A DNA stretch of 64,000 bases from Mesorhizobium sp. WSM3859 (GCF_002295065.1 NZ_NSGG01000001.1:458553-522552); one strand, 5' to 3'. Positions 38,839 to 48,445 are shown, numbered from the stretch's first letter. Numbers and translations: made by a program. The notes: a model not told the origin generated them from the sequence alone.

Positions 38839-39234
38839 GTGAATTTCCTCGAAGCCGTGCCGGCGGTCCGCCGCATCGAGACGAACCGCGACGCGATTTT
38901 CGCCATCGACGTCGTCGGCAATGTCTCGCCGGCCGATGCGGAAAACCTGTTCGGCCTGCTGGAAGCCGCCTACGCGCTGCATCCGAGGGTCGACGTGCTG
39001 ATCAGGCTGACCGACGAGGAAAGCGTCGACTGGGCCAATATCAAGCAAGACACGCTCCGGCAGGGCGTGGCCGACGCGATGGAACATGTCGTTCGCTGCG
39101 CCATCATCGGCGAGCCGGCTTGGGCCTCCCTCGTCGCCGGCGTGTTCCCGAAGACGCTGCCCTTCGAAGTCAGACGCTTCGATGTCGACGATGAGGAAGC
39201 CGCCTGGCAGTGGCTTGGCGCAAGGCCGACCTGA
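38839..39234 (+). CDS. SpoIIAA-like (STAS/CRAL-TRIO-related) protein
   Basis: A 131-residue protein resembling the SpoIIAA-like family (DUF3478): alternating strands and helices such as [27 protein letters not shown] (two segments), [15 protein letters not shown] and [18 protein letters not shown], then [17 protein letters not shown] at the end. Such proteins are soluble and of unknown role. GTG 38839 is chosen because GATGAGG lies 9 bases upstream; a TTG at 38833 would be too close to that site. Confidence 0.7.
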   Translation: MNFLEAVPAVRRIETNRDAIFAIDVVGNVSPADAENLFGLLEAAYALHPRVDVLIRLTDEESVDWANIKQDTLRQGVADAMEHVVRCAIIGEPAWASLVAGVFPKTLPFEVRRFDVDDEEAAWQWLGARPT

Positions 39235-39246
39235 TGGCCAAAAACG

Positions 39247-40374
39247 TCAGCGAACGATGGTCAACCGCTCGGCGGCACGGGTAATGGCAGTATAGAGCCA
39301 GCGCTGCCGGGTCTCCTTGAAGGCCCACCTCTCGTCGAACAGAACCACGTCGTTCCACTGCGAGCCTTGCGCCTTGTGCACAGTCAGCGCATAGCCATAG
39401 TCGAAATCGTCGAAGCGCTTCTTCTGCTGCCAGGGGATTTCGGCGTCCGGATCCTCGAACGCCGCCTTGAGCAGCTTGATCTTGGCGACGCCGCGATCGG
39501 GATCGTCCTCTTCCGGCGAGACCAGAAGGTTGATGCCGGGCTTCACCGTCTCGCGCGAGGACGTCATCACCTTCCACAGCGAGCCGTTGAGCAGGCCCTT
39601 GGCTGGGTCGTTGCGCAGGCAGACCAGCTTGTCGCCGGCTTGCGGAAAGTCGGCATTGAACCCTTTCAGCTCGCGCAGCCTTTGATTGTAGCGCCGGCGC
39701 GTGCGGTTGGTGCCGACCAGCACCTGGTCGGCCTTGAGCACAAGGTCCTGGTTGACTGCTTCCCTGCCGATGACCTGCGCCGTGCCGTAATCGCCATGCA
39801 TGAATTCCCGGCCTTCGCGCACGTCGAGCGCCAGCCGGATGATCGGGTTGTCGCGCGCCTGGCGGTGGATTTCCGTCAACAACACGTCAGGTTCGTGTTC
39901 GGTGAAGAAGCCGCCGCCCGAGATCGGCGGCAACTGCGCCGGATCGCCCAGCACCAGGATCGGTGTGCCGAAGCTTTGCAGGTCGCGGCCGAGCTGTTCG
40001 TCGACCATCGAGCATTCGTCGATGACGACGAGCTTGGCGCGCGAAATCGGGCTTTGCCGGTTGAGTGAAAAGGTCGGCGACATCGAGGTCTTGCCGGTCA
40101 CCTCGTCCGCGACCGATTCCTCGCCTTTCGGCCGGTAGATCAGCGAATGGATGGTGCGGGCGTTGGTCGCCCCTTTGGAACGCAGCACCTGCGCCGCCTT
40201 GCCGGTGAAGGCGGCAAACTGGACCTGGCCGTCGACATGCTCGGCGAAATAGCGCGCCAGCGTCGTCTTGCCGGTGCCGGCATAGCCGAACAGCCGAAAG
40301 ACCTGCGGCCGGCCCTCCTTGAGCCAGCGCCCGACCGCCTTCAGAGCCTCGTCCTGTTGGGGAGAAAATTCCAT
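39247..40374 (-). CDS. RecD-like/UvrD-type ATP-dependent helicase
   Basis: A 375-residue SF1 helicase. Walker A is FGYAGTGKTTLARYFAEH (residues about 28-45), motif II is LVVIDECSMVDEQLG (near 111-125), motif III is LVLGDPAQLPPIS (near 140-152), and the C-terminal UvrD_C_2 domain has YALTVHKAQGSQWNDVVLF and YTAITRAAERL. It is shorter than RecD2, lacking its N-terminal domain; such compact forms are widespread in Rhizobiales. ATG 40374 (MEFSPQQDEAL) is the start of homology. Its 3' end is 12 bases from the convergent SpoIIAA-like gene. Confidence 0.9.
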   Translation of the reverse strand: MEFSPQQDEALKAVGRWLKEGRPQVFRLFGYAGTGKTTLARYFAEHVDGQVQFAAFTGKAAQVLRSKGATNARTIHSLIYRPKGEESVADEVTGKTSMSPTFSLNRQSPISRAKLVVIDECSMVDEQLGRDLQSFGTPILVLGDPAQLPPISGGGFFTEHEPDVLLTEIHRQARDNPIIRLALDVREGREFMHGDYGTAQVIGREAVNQDLVLKADQVLVGTNRTRRRYNQRLRELKGFNADFPQAGDKLVCLRNDPAKGLLNGSLWKVMTSSRETVKPGINLLVSPEEDDPDRGVAKIKLLKAAFEDPDAEIPWQQKKRFDDFDYGYALTVHKAQGSQWNDVVLFDERWAFKETRQRWLYTAITRAAERLTIVR

Positions 40375-40508
40375 CAGTGCGACAGACCGGATTCGCAAGC
40401 GAAAGACAAGATTGGCCGCTGTATCGACCGTGTCAGTGGCAATCACAAGCGCCTCCGACAAGTAAGGCTATCAGCCGCAAACAAGAACGTAAAGAGAACA
40501 AAAATGAT

Positions 40509-40859
40509 CTATCGCCTTGCGCGCGGATCATTCTCCAGCAGGATCGGCTTGCCGTGTGGCGTCGCATGGGCGGCGCGTTCCCAGGCGGCGGCCAGCTCAT
40601 CCACCTCGCCCTTGCCGGCGATTCCCTTCCGGGACAAAAGCGTTTCCAGCGCCGCCAGCCAACGCTCGTAATAGTCAAGCCCGTCGCTCGCCGCGCCCGG
40701 CTTCTTCACCTCGGCCGACAGAGCCTCTGCCCATTCACTCCATGAAAATAGGCCCTTGTCGCGCAGCGCAACGGTCAGAGCGAAGGCTTCGGCCTGCCAC
40801 GGCTCGGCGAAGACCTGCTCGTCGAAACCCGCCGGCAACTTGGCCTCATGCCGGCTCAA
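40509..40859 (-). CDS. Nitrile hydratase accessory/activator protein
   Basis: A 116-residue small protein placed directly after the beta-subunit gene. It shows the conserved VFAEPWQAEAFALTVALRDKG (in two parts) and FSWSEWAEALSAEV of nitrile hydratase activator (P14K-like) proteins, and a C-terminal WLAALETLLSRKG helix that resembles the beta-subunit N-terminal region. Activators deliver cobalt and help cysteine oxidation. TTG 40859 with GGGAG about 9 bases before it is preferred, overlapping the beta stop; ATG 40877 is an alternative. Confidence 0.8.
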   Translation of the reverse strand: MSRHEAKLPAGFDEQVFAEPWQAEAFALTVALRDKGLFSWSEWAEALSAEVKKPGAASDGLDYYERWLAALETLLSRKGIAGKGEVDELAAAWERAAHATPHGKPILLENDPRARR

Positions 40860-41494
40860 GATAGCTCTCCCAGGCATCGATCGAGACGCTGAGCGTCCGA
40901 TCGGCGCCCTCGCCCCAGATTTCGGCTCCGTCGAACACCACGGTATAGACCCATTGCGGGTTCTCGCCCCGGCCATGCGCATTGCTGTCCGGAAAGACGA
41001 AGCCGTCGCGAACGGCATCGATCGCCGCGCGCGTAGCGCGGCAGGCGCGTATGGCCGGTCGGATTGAAATTCTTCGTCCGCACCCGGTCGCCCGCTCGGA
41101 ACCGAGCCGGCGTGGCGACCGGCCGGTCGCACGGCCCGCCCTTGGCGAGCACGGCCGGCACGTCGGCCGCCTTCAAAACCCGCTTCGGCGTCGCGGCCGT
41201 ATCGACCGCCTTGCCGGCAGCAAGGTCGCGCTCGGTAACGAAGCCGTGGCGTTTCAGGAGCGTTTCCAGCGCCTTGATCCAGATCTGGTAGTAGCTCGAC
41301 GAATAGTAGTCGGCGGGATGCAGCGATTCCCGCGCATGCCGGCTCTCATCGATATTCCACGCACCCATGCCCCCGGCGGTGAGCGTCACGCCCAGCGCCC
41401 TTTTTTCCCATGCTGCGTGGAAATAAGGCTCGTCCTTCTCGGGCGCGACCGGCCCGAAACCCATCTGCCCGCCGAGATCCTGCGGCCCGTTCAT
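40846..41494 (-). pseudogene. nthB: Nitrile hydratase beta subunit, frameshifted
   Basis: From ATG 41494 the frame encodes a normal beta subunit ([36 protein letters not shown]) up to FNPTGHTRLPRYARG. It then shifts; the rest of the family sequence (AIDAVRDGFVFPDSNAHG, PQWVYTVVFDGAEIWGEGA, then WESYLEPA) is intact in another frame to the TGA at 40846-40848. The change is near 41031-41040, where the usual few codons between YARG and the GAIDAV block are missing, as if a short run of GC-rich bases was lost. ATGA overlap with nthA and GGGGAG upstream support the start. The enzyme would lose the C-terminal SH3-like half if this is real. Confidence 0.85.
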
Positions 41495-42108
41495 GCCGGC
41501 TCCCCTTCCGGCTCCTTGGCCAGCGCCGTGCCGATCATCGCGTCTCGGCTGACCAGTTCGGCGAGCTGTTCCTCGCTCCAGCCCTCCGTGCCTTTCGGTC
41601 GCATCGGCACCACCAGATAGCGAAGCTCGGCGGTGGAATCCCACACGCGGATCTTCTTCTCCGCCGGCAGCGTCAGCCCGAACTCCTCGAGCACGCCGCG
41701 CGGATCGATCACCGCCCGCGAGCGGTAAGGCGGCGCCTTGTACCAGACCGGCGGCAGGCCGAGCACCGACCACGGATAGCAGGAGCAAAGCGTGCAGACG
41801 ACGAGGTTATGCGTCTCCTCGCTGTTGAACACCGCCTGCATATGCTCGCCCTGGCGGCCGGTATAGGAGAGCGATTCGATCGCCGCCGTCGCATCACGCT
41901 TCAGCCAGTCGGCATAGGCCGGATCGTTCCAGGCTTTCGCCACCACCCGCGCGCCATTGCGCGGGCCGATCTTCGTCTCGTAGGTGTCGACGATGACGTC
42001 GATGGCCGCGGGGTCGATCAGGCCCTTTTGGGTCAGGATCGTCTCCAGCGCGCGCACACGCGCCGCGAACGGATCGAGCTCGTTGTCGTGGTCATGATCA
42101 TGGGTCAT
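41491..42108 (-). CDS. nthA: Nitrile hydratase alpha subunit (cobalt type)
   Basis: A 205-residue alpha subunit that hydrates nitriles to amides. The metal site is Cys105-Thr-Leu-Cys108-Ser-Cys110 followed by [14 protein letters not shown]; Thr at the second position marks the cobalt (non-corrin) class, where iron enzymes have Ser. The C-terminal [17 protein letters not shown] is conserved. ATG 42108 ([14 protein letters not shown]) gives the usual N-terminus. The gene order alpha-beta-activator is typical, but no amidase gene follows, and the beta gene is frameshifted. Confidence 0.92.
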   Translation of the reverse strand: MTHDHDHDNELDPFAARVRALETILTQKGLIDPAAIDVIVDTYETKIGPRNGARVVAKAWNDPAYADWLKRDATAAIESLSYTGRQGEHMQAVFNSEETHNLVVCTLCSCYPWSVLGLPPVWYKAPPYRSRAVIDPRGVLEEFGLTLPAEKKIRVWDSTAELRYLVVPMRPKGTEGWSEEQLAELVSRDAMIGTALAKEPEGEPA

Positions 42109-42210
42109 GCCCCCGAGACTAGGATCGGCTGCCGTTGGCCGCAAGCGCGACGCCTTGGGCCAGTGGTGCTGGAGCGAAACTGAGGCTTCGCTCCAGGTTT
42201 GTTTTCTGAG

Positions 42211-42253
42211 GCATGATCTTGTCCGAAAAGTCTGCAACTTTTCGGGATCATGC
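42211..42253. repeat. Rhizobial intergenic palindrome (RIME-like), copy C
   Basis: GCATGATCTTGTCCGAAAAGT and ACTTTTCGGGATCATGC form a long hairpin with a short CTGCA loop. It ends three bases before the stop codon of the RND permease gene, so it is the first thing transcribed past that gene and may stop or stabilise the mRNA. Confidence 0.8.
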
Positions 42254-42255
42254 TG

Positions 42256-45200
42256 CTACTCGGCCGCCACCTTCTTCGGCTCTGCCTCGCCGTCGAACAG
42301 CGAGGGTTGCTCGCCGCCTTCCACCACATGCAGCGTGGGCTGGCTCCGTCTCGAGGAGAAGCTGAGCAGCCAGCCGGAGAAGTTCTCGAAATAGACGTAG
42401 ATCACCGGCGTGACGAACAGCGTCAGCGCCTGCGAGGCGAGCAGGCCGCCGACCACCGCGACGCCGAGCGGCTGACGCAATTCGGCGCTGGCGCCGGTGC
42501 CGAGCGCGATCGGAATTGTGCCCATCAACGCGGCAAGCGTCGTCATCATGATCGGCCGGAAACGCATCAGGCAGGCCTTGTGGATGGACTCCTTGGCCGA
42601 CATGCCCTGTCGCCTGAGCTCCAGCGCGACGTCGACCATCATGATGCCGTTCTTCTTGACGATGCCGATCAGCATCAGGATGCCGATCACCGCGATGACC
42701 GACAGGTCCATGCCGGCAAAGCGCAGCGCCACCACCGCGCCCAGCACCGCCGACGGCAGGCCGGTGAGGATGGTGAGCGGGTGGATGAAGCTCTCATAGA
42801 GCATCCCGAGCACGATGTAGATCGTCAGGATAGCGCCGCCGATCAGCAGGCCCTGGTTGGCGAGCGAATCCTGGAAGGTCTTGGCGGTGCCGGCAAAGCT
42901 CGTCGAGATCGCCGTCGGCATGCCGATCTGCTCCTTGATCTGATCGATGCGGGTCACCGTGTCGCCGAGCGACACGCCCTGCGGCAGGTTGTAGGAGATC
43001 GTCACCGCGGGCAGCTGTCCAAGCTGGTTGACCGTCAGGGCGCCGGCCGTGCGGTCGACACGGGCGAAAGCGCCAAGCGGCACCAGACTGCCGCTCGCCG
43101 TCCTCACCTGGATGGCCAGCATATGTTCGGGCGACCACTCGATCTTGGGATCGAGCTCGGTGATGACTTGATAGCTGTCGGCCGAACCGAAGATCGTCGA
43201 GACCTGGTCGGTGCCGAAGCCACCATAGAGGGCCGAACGCAGCGTGCTGGTGTCGATGCCGAGCTGAGCGGCCTTGTCGCGGTCGACCACCAGTGATGCC
43301 TGCAAGGCGTTGTTCTGCAAATCGCTGGTGACGTCGGTGAAGTTCGTATGGTCGGCCGCCATCGCATCATTCAGCTTCTGCGCCCAGATATCCGTCTGGC
43401 CGGTATCGAGCCCCTGGACCACGAGCTGATAGGCGCTGGCCGACGAACGTGAGCCAAGCCTGAGGTTCTGCACCGGCTGCATATAGGTCTCGATACCCGC
43501 CACGCCGGCGAGTTGGCGCCTCAGATCCGCAAGCACCTTCTCGATGTTGGGACGCTGGTCCTTGCCCTTGAGCTGGACGAAGAGCTGCCCCTGGTTGAGC
43601 GCGTTGTTGCCGCTGCCCGCCGACCACGCCACATGGTCGACATAGGGCGACTTCGAGAACACGCTGGCCACCTGGCCCTGCAGCTTCGCCATGGCGTCGA
43701 ACGAGATGTCCTGGCGCGCGATGGTGGTCACCGAGATCTGGCCGATGTCCTCCTGCGGGAAGAAGCCCTTCGGCGAAACCTGGATCACCCACACCGACGC
43801 CGCGGCAGTGGTGATGAAGACCAGGAAGATCAGGAAGGTGTGGCGCAGGCAGAAGCTCAAGAGCCAGTCATAGGCGCGGGTGACGATGTCATGCCTGCCG
43901 GCGCCATGCGCCTCGCGATCCGCCTTCGTCACCGACAACAGCCGCGAGCAGAGCATCGGCGTCAGCGTCAGCGAGACGAACATCGAGGCCAGGATGGCGA
44001 CGGTCACCACGACGGCGAATTCGTTGAAGATGCGGCCGATGACGCCGCCCATCAGAAGCACGGGAATGAACACCGCCACCAGCGAGATCGAGATCGAGAT
44101 GATGGTGGAGCCGATCTCGCGCGCGCCCTTCAGCGAGGCGTCAAAGGCCGATAGCCCATCCTCTTCCATGTGGCGGAAGATGTTTTCGAGCATGACAATG
44201 GCGTCGTCGACGACGAGGCCTACGGCCAAAGTCAGTCCCATCAGCGAGATGTTGTCGATGGAAAAGCCGAACAGGAACATCGCGCCAAGCGTGGCGATCA
44301 GCGAGATCGGCACGGCCACCGCCGGAATGATCGTCGCCGTCACCCTGCGCAGGAACACGAAGATCACCATCACCACGAGCGCGATGGTCAAGAGCAGCGT
44401 GAACTGAACGTCGTCGACGGCCTGGCGGATCGAGGTCGAGCGGTCGTTGAGCAGCTTGATCTGGGCGGCGGCCGGCATCTGGTCCTGGAAGGACGGCAGC
44501 ATCGCCTTGACCTTGTCGACGACATCGACGGTGTTGGCGTCGGGCTGGCGCTGCACGGCCATGATGATCGCGCGGGTACCGTCGTACCAGCTCGCCGTCG
44601 TCGTGGTCTGCACGGAATCGACGACGCGCGTCACCTCGCCCAGCCGCACCGGATGGCCGTTCTTGGTGGCGATGATGAGGTTGGAGAAACCGGCGGCGTC
44701 GGTAAGCTGCGTGTTGGCGGTGATCGTCAGCTGCTGCTTGTTGTTCTGTAGCACGCCGAGCGGGGTGTTGCTGTTGGCAGAGGCGATCGCCGCCTGCAGC
44801 TGGTCGATCGAGATGCCGCGCGCGGCAAGCGCGGTCGGATCGATCTGGATGCGCACCGCGTATTTCTGTTGGCCGAAGATCGACACCTGGGCCACGCCGT
44901 CGATGGTCGACAGCGAAGGCGAGATGACGTTCTCGGCGAAGGCGTCGAGATCGGTCAGCGGAACCGTGTCGCTGACCAGCGACATCAGAAGGATCGGCGC
45001 ATCGGCCGGATTGACCTTGCGATAGCTTGGCGGCGAGGTCATTTCCGGCGGCAGCGATTTTTGCGTGCGCGCGATCGCCGCCTGCACGTCGGCGGCCGCC
45101 GCGTCGATATCGCGGTTCAGCACGAACTGGATGGCGATCGAGGTCTGGCCAAGCGAATTGGTGGTCGAGATCGAATCGATGCCGGCGATCGTCGCGAATT

Positions 45201-45405
45201 GCTTGATCAGCGGCGTGGCCACCGATGTCGCCATGGTCTCCGGCGACGCGCCGGGCAGGCTGGCCGAAACATTGACCACCGGAAATTCGGCGCTGGGCAG
45301 CGCTGCCACCGGCAGGAACTTATAGGCAAAAATACCGCCCAGAATGAGGGCGAACGACATCAGCAGCGTGGCGACGGGCCTGCGAATGCAGAATTCGGAG
45401 ATCAT
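42256..45405 (-). CDS. RND efflux transporter permease (HAE1/MdtC-like)
   Basis: A 1049-residue inner-membrane proton-drug antiporter. It starts MISEFCIRRPVATLLMSFAL as in MdtB/MdtC, then has two large periplasmic loops and 12 membrane helices. The helix-4 motif GLTLAVGLVVDDAIVMLENI (two Asp of the proton relay, near residues 405-406) is intact, as are VVVTVAILASMFVSLTLTPMLCSRLL and the late VAVVGGLLASQALTLFVTPVIY. The adaptor gene overlaps its start by four bases. With a TolC-like protein from elsewhere it would form a tripartite pump. Substrate unknown. Confidence 0.93.
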   Translation of the reverse strand: MISEFCIRRPVATLLMSFALILGGIFAYKFLPVAALPSAEFPVVNVSASLPGASPETMATSVATPLIKQFATIAGIDSISTTNSLGQTSIAIQFVLNRDIDAAAADVQAAIARTQKSLPPEMTSPPSYRKVNPADAPILLMSLVSDTVPLTDLDAFAENVISPSLSTIDGVAQVSIFGQQKYAVRIQIDPTALAARGISIDQLQAAIASANSNTPLGVLQNNKQQLTITANTQLTDAAGFSNLIIATKNGHPVRLGEVTRVVDSVQTTTTASWYDGTRAIIMAVQRQPDANTVDVVDKVKAMLPSFQDQMPAAAQIKLLNDRSTSIRQAVDDVQFTLLLTIALVVMVIFVFLRRVTATIIPAVAVPISLIATLGAMFLFGFSIDNISLMGLTLAVGLVVDDAIVMLENIFRHMEEDGLSAFDASLKGAREIGSTIISISISLVAVFIPVLLMGGVIGRIFNEFAVVVTVAILASMFVSLTLTPMLCSRLLSVTKADREAHGAGRHDIVTRAYDWLLSFCLRHTFLIFLVFITTAAASVWVIQVSPKGFFPQEDIGQISVTTIARQDISFDAMAKLQGQVASVFSKSPYVDHVAWSAGSGNNALNQGQLFVQLKGKDQRPNIEKVLADLRRQLAGVAGIETYMQPVQNLRLGSRSSASAYQLVVQGLDTGQTDIWAQKLNDAMAADHTNFTDVTSDLQNNALQASLVVDRDKAAQLGIDTSTLRSALYGGFGTDQVSTIFGSADSYQVITELDPKIEWSPEHMLAIQVRTASGSLVPLGAFARVDRTAGALTVNQLGQLPAVTISYNLPQGVSLGDTVTRIDQIKEQIGMPTAISTSFAGTAKTFQDSLANQGLLIGGAILTIYIVLGMLYESFIHPLTILTGLPSAVLGAVVALRFAGMDLSVIAVIGILMLIGIVKKNGIMMVDVALELRRQGMSAKESIHKACLMRFRPIMMTTLAALMGTIPIALGTGASAELRQPLGVAVVGGLLASQALTLFVTPVIYVYFENFSGWLLSFSSRRSQPTLHVVEGGEQPSLFDGEAEPKKVAAE

Positions 45406-46715
45406 TGGCTCGCCCCGCCGGCCTTGTCTGCCTCCGCGACCTTGGGTGATGCCTGGTCACCGGATCCGGCGGCCTTGCCTTCATGCACCGCTGCGCCATT
45501 CTTCAATCGTGTCTGGCCTTCGACGACGACCTTCTCGCCGCTCTTGAGACCATCGCTGATGGCGCTGTTCTGGCCCTCCATCAGCGCCACCTGCACCGGA
45601 CGCATCTCCACGGTGTTGTCCGGCTTGACGACATAGACGAAGGGACCCTTTTGGCTGGGCTGCACCGCGACCGTCGGCACCGAGGTCATGTGCGGCATTG
45701 TGCCGGCGTCGAGCACCACATTCAAATATTGCCCCGGCCACAGCGAAAGATCCGGGTTCGGTATGCTGGCCCGCGTTGCGATGGTGCCGGAGGCGGTGTC
45801 GACGCTGGAATCGACGAAGTCGAGCGTGCCCTTGCCGATCGGCGTCGGGTCGCCGTCCTTGGTCAGCGTCACGTTGCCTTGCTGCGGGTCGGCGAGCGCC
45901 TTGTGCAGCAGGGCGAGATTGCTTTCCGGCAGCGTGAAATTCACCTGCAGCGGATCCATCTGCGTGATGGTGACAAGCGGCGTCGAGCTGCTCGAGTTGC
46001 CGTTGCTGGTGGTGACGAGATCGCCGACCGAGACGTTGACGGCCCCGAGCCGGCCCGAGATCGGCGCGGTGATGGTCGCATAGCTCAATTGCACGGTGTC
46101 GGCATCGATCGTCGCCTTATCGGCGTCGATCGTCGCGGCCGCGGCTTTCTGTGCCGCCAGCGCCTGATCGTAGGTCTGCTGGGTGCCGGCCTGCTTGGCG
46201 ACGAGGTCCTTGGCGCGCTGCAGGTCGGCCTGGGCGCTCACCAGCATCGCCTGGTCCTTGGTGAGCTGCGCCTGATCCTTGGCGAGTTGCGCCTTCAGCG
46301 CGCGGTCATCGAGCGAAATGACCAGATCGCCGGCCTTGACCATCTGTCCGTCCTTGACCGCGATCGACACGATCTGGCTGGAAACCCGGGCATTGATGTT
46401 GACCACCTCCGGTGACGACACAAAGCCGATGGCATAGCGGCGTATCGGGAAATCGGCGGTGGTCGCGGTGGCGGAGACGATCGAGGCCGAACGCGGCCCG
46501 CCGCCTTTCGCATTGTCGCCTTTCGCATTGTCCGAGGCGCCGGCCGCCTTATTGCCGCTCGCCGCCTTGTCCGCAGTCACGCCAGCCTGCTTGCCCGAAA
46601 TCAGTTGCTGGACCTTGGTCAGCATTGTGGGGGCCAGCGTCGTGGGCGAAAAATAGAGCCCGCCGCCTGCCAGGCAGGCGACCGCCACAACTGCAAAGGC
46701 GATTTTTCCGCGCAT
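45402..46715 (-). CDS. RND efflux periplasmic adaptor
   Basis: A 437-residue membrane-fusion protein. It has an N-terminal signal or anchor (IAFAVVAVACLAGGGLYFS), a variable Lys/Ala/Gly linker (residues about 40-75), lipoyl halves (INARVSSQIVSIAVKDGQMV and ATITAPISGRLGAVNVSVGD), a helical hairpin rich in KDQAQLTKDQA repeats and beta-barrel domains. It is cotranscribed with the permease (four-base overlap). A Gly/Ala/Asp-rich tail ends the protein. The nearest upstream gene is the LysE gene, past a structured repeat. Confidence 0.9.
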   Translation of the reverse strand: MRGKIAFAVVAVACLAGGGLYFSPTTLAPTMLTKVQQLISGKQAGVTADKAASGNKAAGASDNAKGDNAKGGGPRSASIVSATATTADFPIRRYAIGFVSSPEVVNINARVSSQIVSIAVKDGQMVKAGDLVISLDDRALKAQLAKDQAQLTKDQAMLVSAQADLQRAKDLVAKQAGTQQTYDQALAAQKAAAATIDADKATIDADTVQLSYATITAPISGRLGAVNVSVGDLVTTSNGNSSSSTPLVTITQMDPLQVNFTLPESNLALLHKALADPQQGNVTLTKDGDPTPIGKGTLDFVDSSVDTASGTIATRASIPNPDLSLWPGQYLNVVLDAGTMPHMTSVPTVAVQPSQKGPFVYVVKPDNTVEMRPVQVALMEGQNSAISDGLKSGEKVVVEGQTRLKNGAAVHEGKAAGSGDQASPKVAEADKAGGASQ

Positions 46716-46932
46716 CGATAAACAAGCCCTCTACCCGACACGCCGATCCCGGTGGTCCATTCTAGCTCGATCCACGGCCTTTCGCCGTAAATTTCGCCGA
46801 ATAGATAGGACACGGCTTTGGCGGAAAAGGGCCAAAACGCGGCATTACGAAGATTTAATGTGCAGCGCACAAAAGCTGGGCAGCCGGCAAAAGAGGCCGC
46901 GAACCGCCCTCCAACCTGTTCGAAAAACTGCC
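46716..46932. other. Intergenic region upstream of the RND operon
   Basis: A 357-base gap separates the adaptor start from the lysE-like stop. The part nearest the adaptor (46716-46932) shows no convincing gene; it includes an AT-richer stretch around 46785-46870 (AAATTTCGCCGAATAGATAG, GAAGATTTAATG) and presumably holds the promoter. The rest is the structured repeat described next. Confidence 0.5.
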
Positions 46933-47074
46933 AGATGTGTTGAGATTCAGGTCAGGCCGAGTCGAAAACGGTGGCTTTCGAGAACCGGAGCGGAGCGTAC
47001 TTTTCGTACGTGAGCACCGGAAGCGCAGAAAGCCAGCGTTTGCAGGCCGGCCTCACCTGAATATCGACACATCT
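46933..47074 (-). ncRNA. Structured repeat element, copy 1 (RNA-like hairpin)
   Basis: About 142 bases that fold into one long interrupted hairpin starting at the stop codon of the lysE-like gene. Outer arms 46933-46958 and 47049-47074 pair over about 23 of 26 positions; a middle stem pairs TGGCTTTC with GAAAGCCA; a tip stem CGTAC-TTTT-CGTACG closes it. Internal loops GAGAACCGGAGCGGAG and TGAGCACCGGAAGCGCAGA are identical in the copy at 61281-61426, whose stems differ by compensatory changes. The strand is given as minus because both copies follow minus-strand genes. Whether it acts as RNA, terminator or DNA element is not known. Confidence 0.6.
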
Positions 47075-47669
47075 AACGGAGCATCGGCCACAGCGTTGCC
47101 GCGAGCAACAGACCCATGGCGATGTTGAACCATTTCAGCCGCACCGGATCTGACAGGAAACCGCGCAGCGCCGTACCGAAGCCGGCCCAAACCGAAACGC
47201 TGGGCAGGTTGACGATGGTGAAGGCGATCGAGATCAGCGCCACCGAGACGAATGGATGGTCGGCGTCGGTGTAGACAGCCATCGCGGTGATCGCCATCAC
47301 CCAGGCCTTGGGATTGACCCACTGGAAGGCAGCGGCCTCGATGAAGCGCATCGGCCGCCCCTCCGCCCCTTTTCCATCGCTAATCGAGCGCGACATGGCG
47401 ATCTTCCAAGCGAGGTAGAGCAGATAGGCGGCGCCCGCGATTTTCAGCGCCGTATGCAGCGCAGGCAGCGCTGTGAGCACGGCGCCGAGCCCTAAGGCGA
47501 CGGCCAGCAGCAGGACCAGAAAGCCGATGCTGATGCCCAGCATGTGCGGAACCGTCCGGGCGATGCCGAAATTGGCGCCGGAAGCGAGCAGCATGAGGTT
47601 GTTCGGCCCCGGCGTGATCGAAGTCACGAAGGCGTAGACCAACAAAGCGGAAAAAGCTTCAAGAGACAT
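47073..47669 (-). CDS. LysE/RhtB-family amino-acid exporter
   Basis: A 198-residue inner-membrane exporter. It starts with the family motif VTSITPGPNNLMLLASGANFG (TPGPN, residues about 18-25), has six hydrophobic helices (for example LGISIGFLVLLLAVALGLGA) and the FQWVNPKAWVMAITAMAVY block (near 113-131). The substrate is probably a neutral or basic amino acid but cannot be assigned. A structured repeat begins at its stop codon. Confidence 0.9.
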   Translation of the reverse strand: MSLEAFSALLVYAFVTSITPGPNNLMLLASGANFGIARTVPHMLGISIGFLVLLLAVALGLGAVLTALPALHTALKIAGAAYLLYLAWKIAMSRSISDGKGAEGRPMRFIEAAAFQWVNPKAWVMAITAMAVYTDADHPFVSVALISIAFTIVNLPSVSVWAGFGTALRGFLSDPVRLKWFNIAMGLLLAATLWPMLR

Positions 47670-47765
47670 CGCAGGTCACAAAGGTCAACAATACTGACTT
47701 AATCTGCAATGAACTCCGAGGCAAAGAGACCACCCGCGAGCAGACGAAACGCTGCCGTTGGCAAG

Positions 47766-48443
47766 CTAGTGGCCACGTAGAGTTTCCATGTAAGATTTGG
47801 CGTATTGGCAGGCCACGAAGCTGGCATCGATCTCGCAGGCCTTCTTGAACGCGGTCATGGCTGCGTCTTCGTCTTTCGCTACACCCTCGCCGTTTTGAAG
47901 CGCTGCGCCGTACATGGTGCATCCCCACGCATCGACTTCGCTGCAACTCAACTTGAAGGTCTCATATGTGCAGTGGTTTGCCGCTTTCTCGTTTCCGCGC
48001 AAATGGTCCGGCAATCTGCCTAGGCGCATGCCGGCGCCACGATTTGTGCAGCCGGCCGCGCTGCCGGCGGCGCAGGCTTGGGCGAACATCGCCTCGGCTT
48101 TCAGTTGCTGGTCCCCGCCGCCATTCTCCTGGATAACCCTGGCCGTCTCGAAACATGCTTCGGGGTTGTGCCCATTGAAGCAAAGCCTGGCGCAGTCCAG
48201 CGCGTCCCGCTCACAACGGTCGTAGTTTATTTCCGGCAGCACGACATTGCTGCGCGACACCGACTTGCGCCAGACGTCTGTCGGGCACTGCTGGAAATAC
48301 GCATCGGGCGTGCCCCTACGGCCGACTTCCCTCAGCAATTTCGACATCACTCGGGGGTCGAACATCGGCTCGTCGCCGAGCGCTGCCGTCGCGGTGGCGA
48401 CGACGGTCGCGATGGCCACCAGAATTGCCGCCCCCCGCGTCAT
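47766..48443 (-). CDS. Secreted Sel1-like repeat protein
   Basis: A 225-residue protein with a signal peptide (GAAILVAIATVVATATAALG) and cysteine-containing Sel1-type helical repeats: AMFAQACAAGSAAGCTNRGAGM (in two parts), CTYETFKLSCSEVDAWGCTMYGAALQNGEGV and AMTAFKKACEIDASFVACQYA. Cys pairs seven to nine residues apart recall Hcp-like disulfide-bridged repeats of periplasmic proteins. The function is unknown. It is two bases from the end of ilvH on the same strand, so ilvIH transcripts may extend into it. Confidence 0.75.
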   Translation of the reverse strand: MTRGAAILVAIATVVATATAALGDEPMFDPRVMSKLLREVGRRGTPDAYFQQCPTDVWRKSVSRSNVVLPEINYDRCERDALDCARLCFNGHNPEACFETARVIQENGGGDQQLKAEAMFAQACAAGSAAGCTNRGAGMRLGRLPDHLRGNEKAANHCTYETFKLSCSEVDAWGCTMYGAALQNGEGVAKDEDAAMTAFKKACEIDASFVACQYAKSYMETLRGH

Positions 48444-48445
48444 CG

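Noticed and set aside
41491..42108. Iron-type nitrile hydratase
   Set aside because: The metal motif is CTLCSC (Thr), the cobalt form; an adjacent activator of cobalt type agrees.
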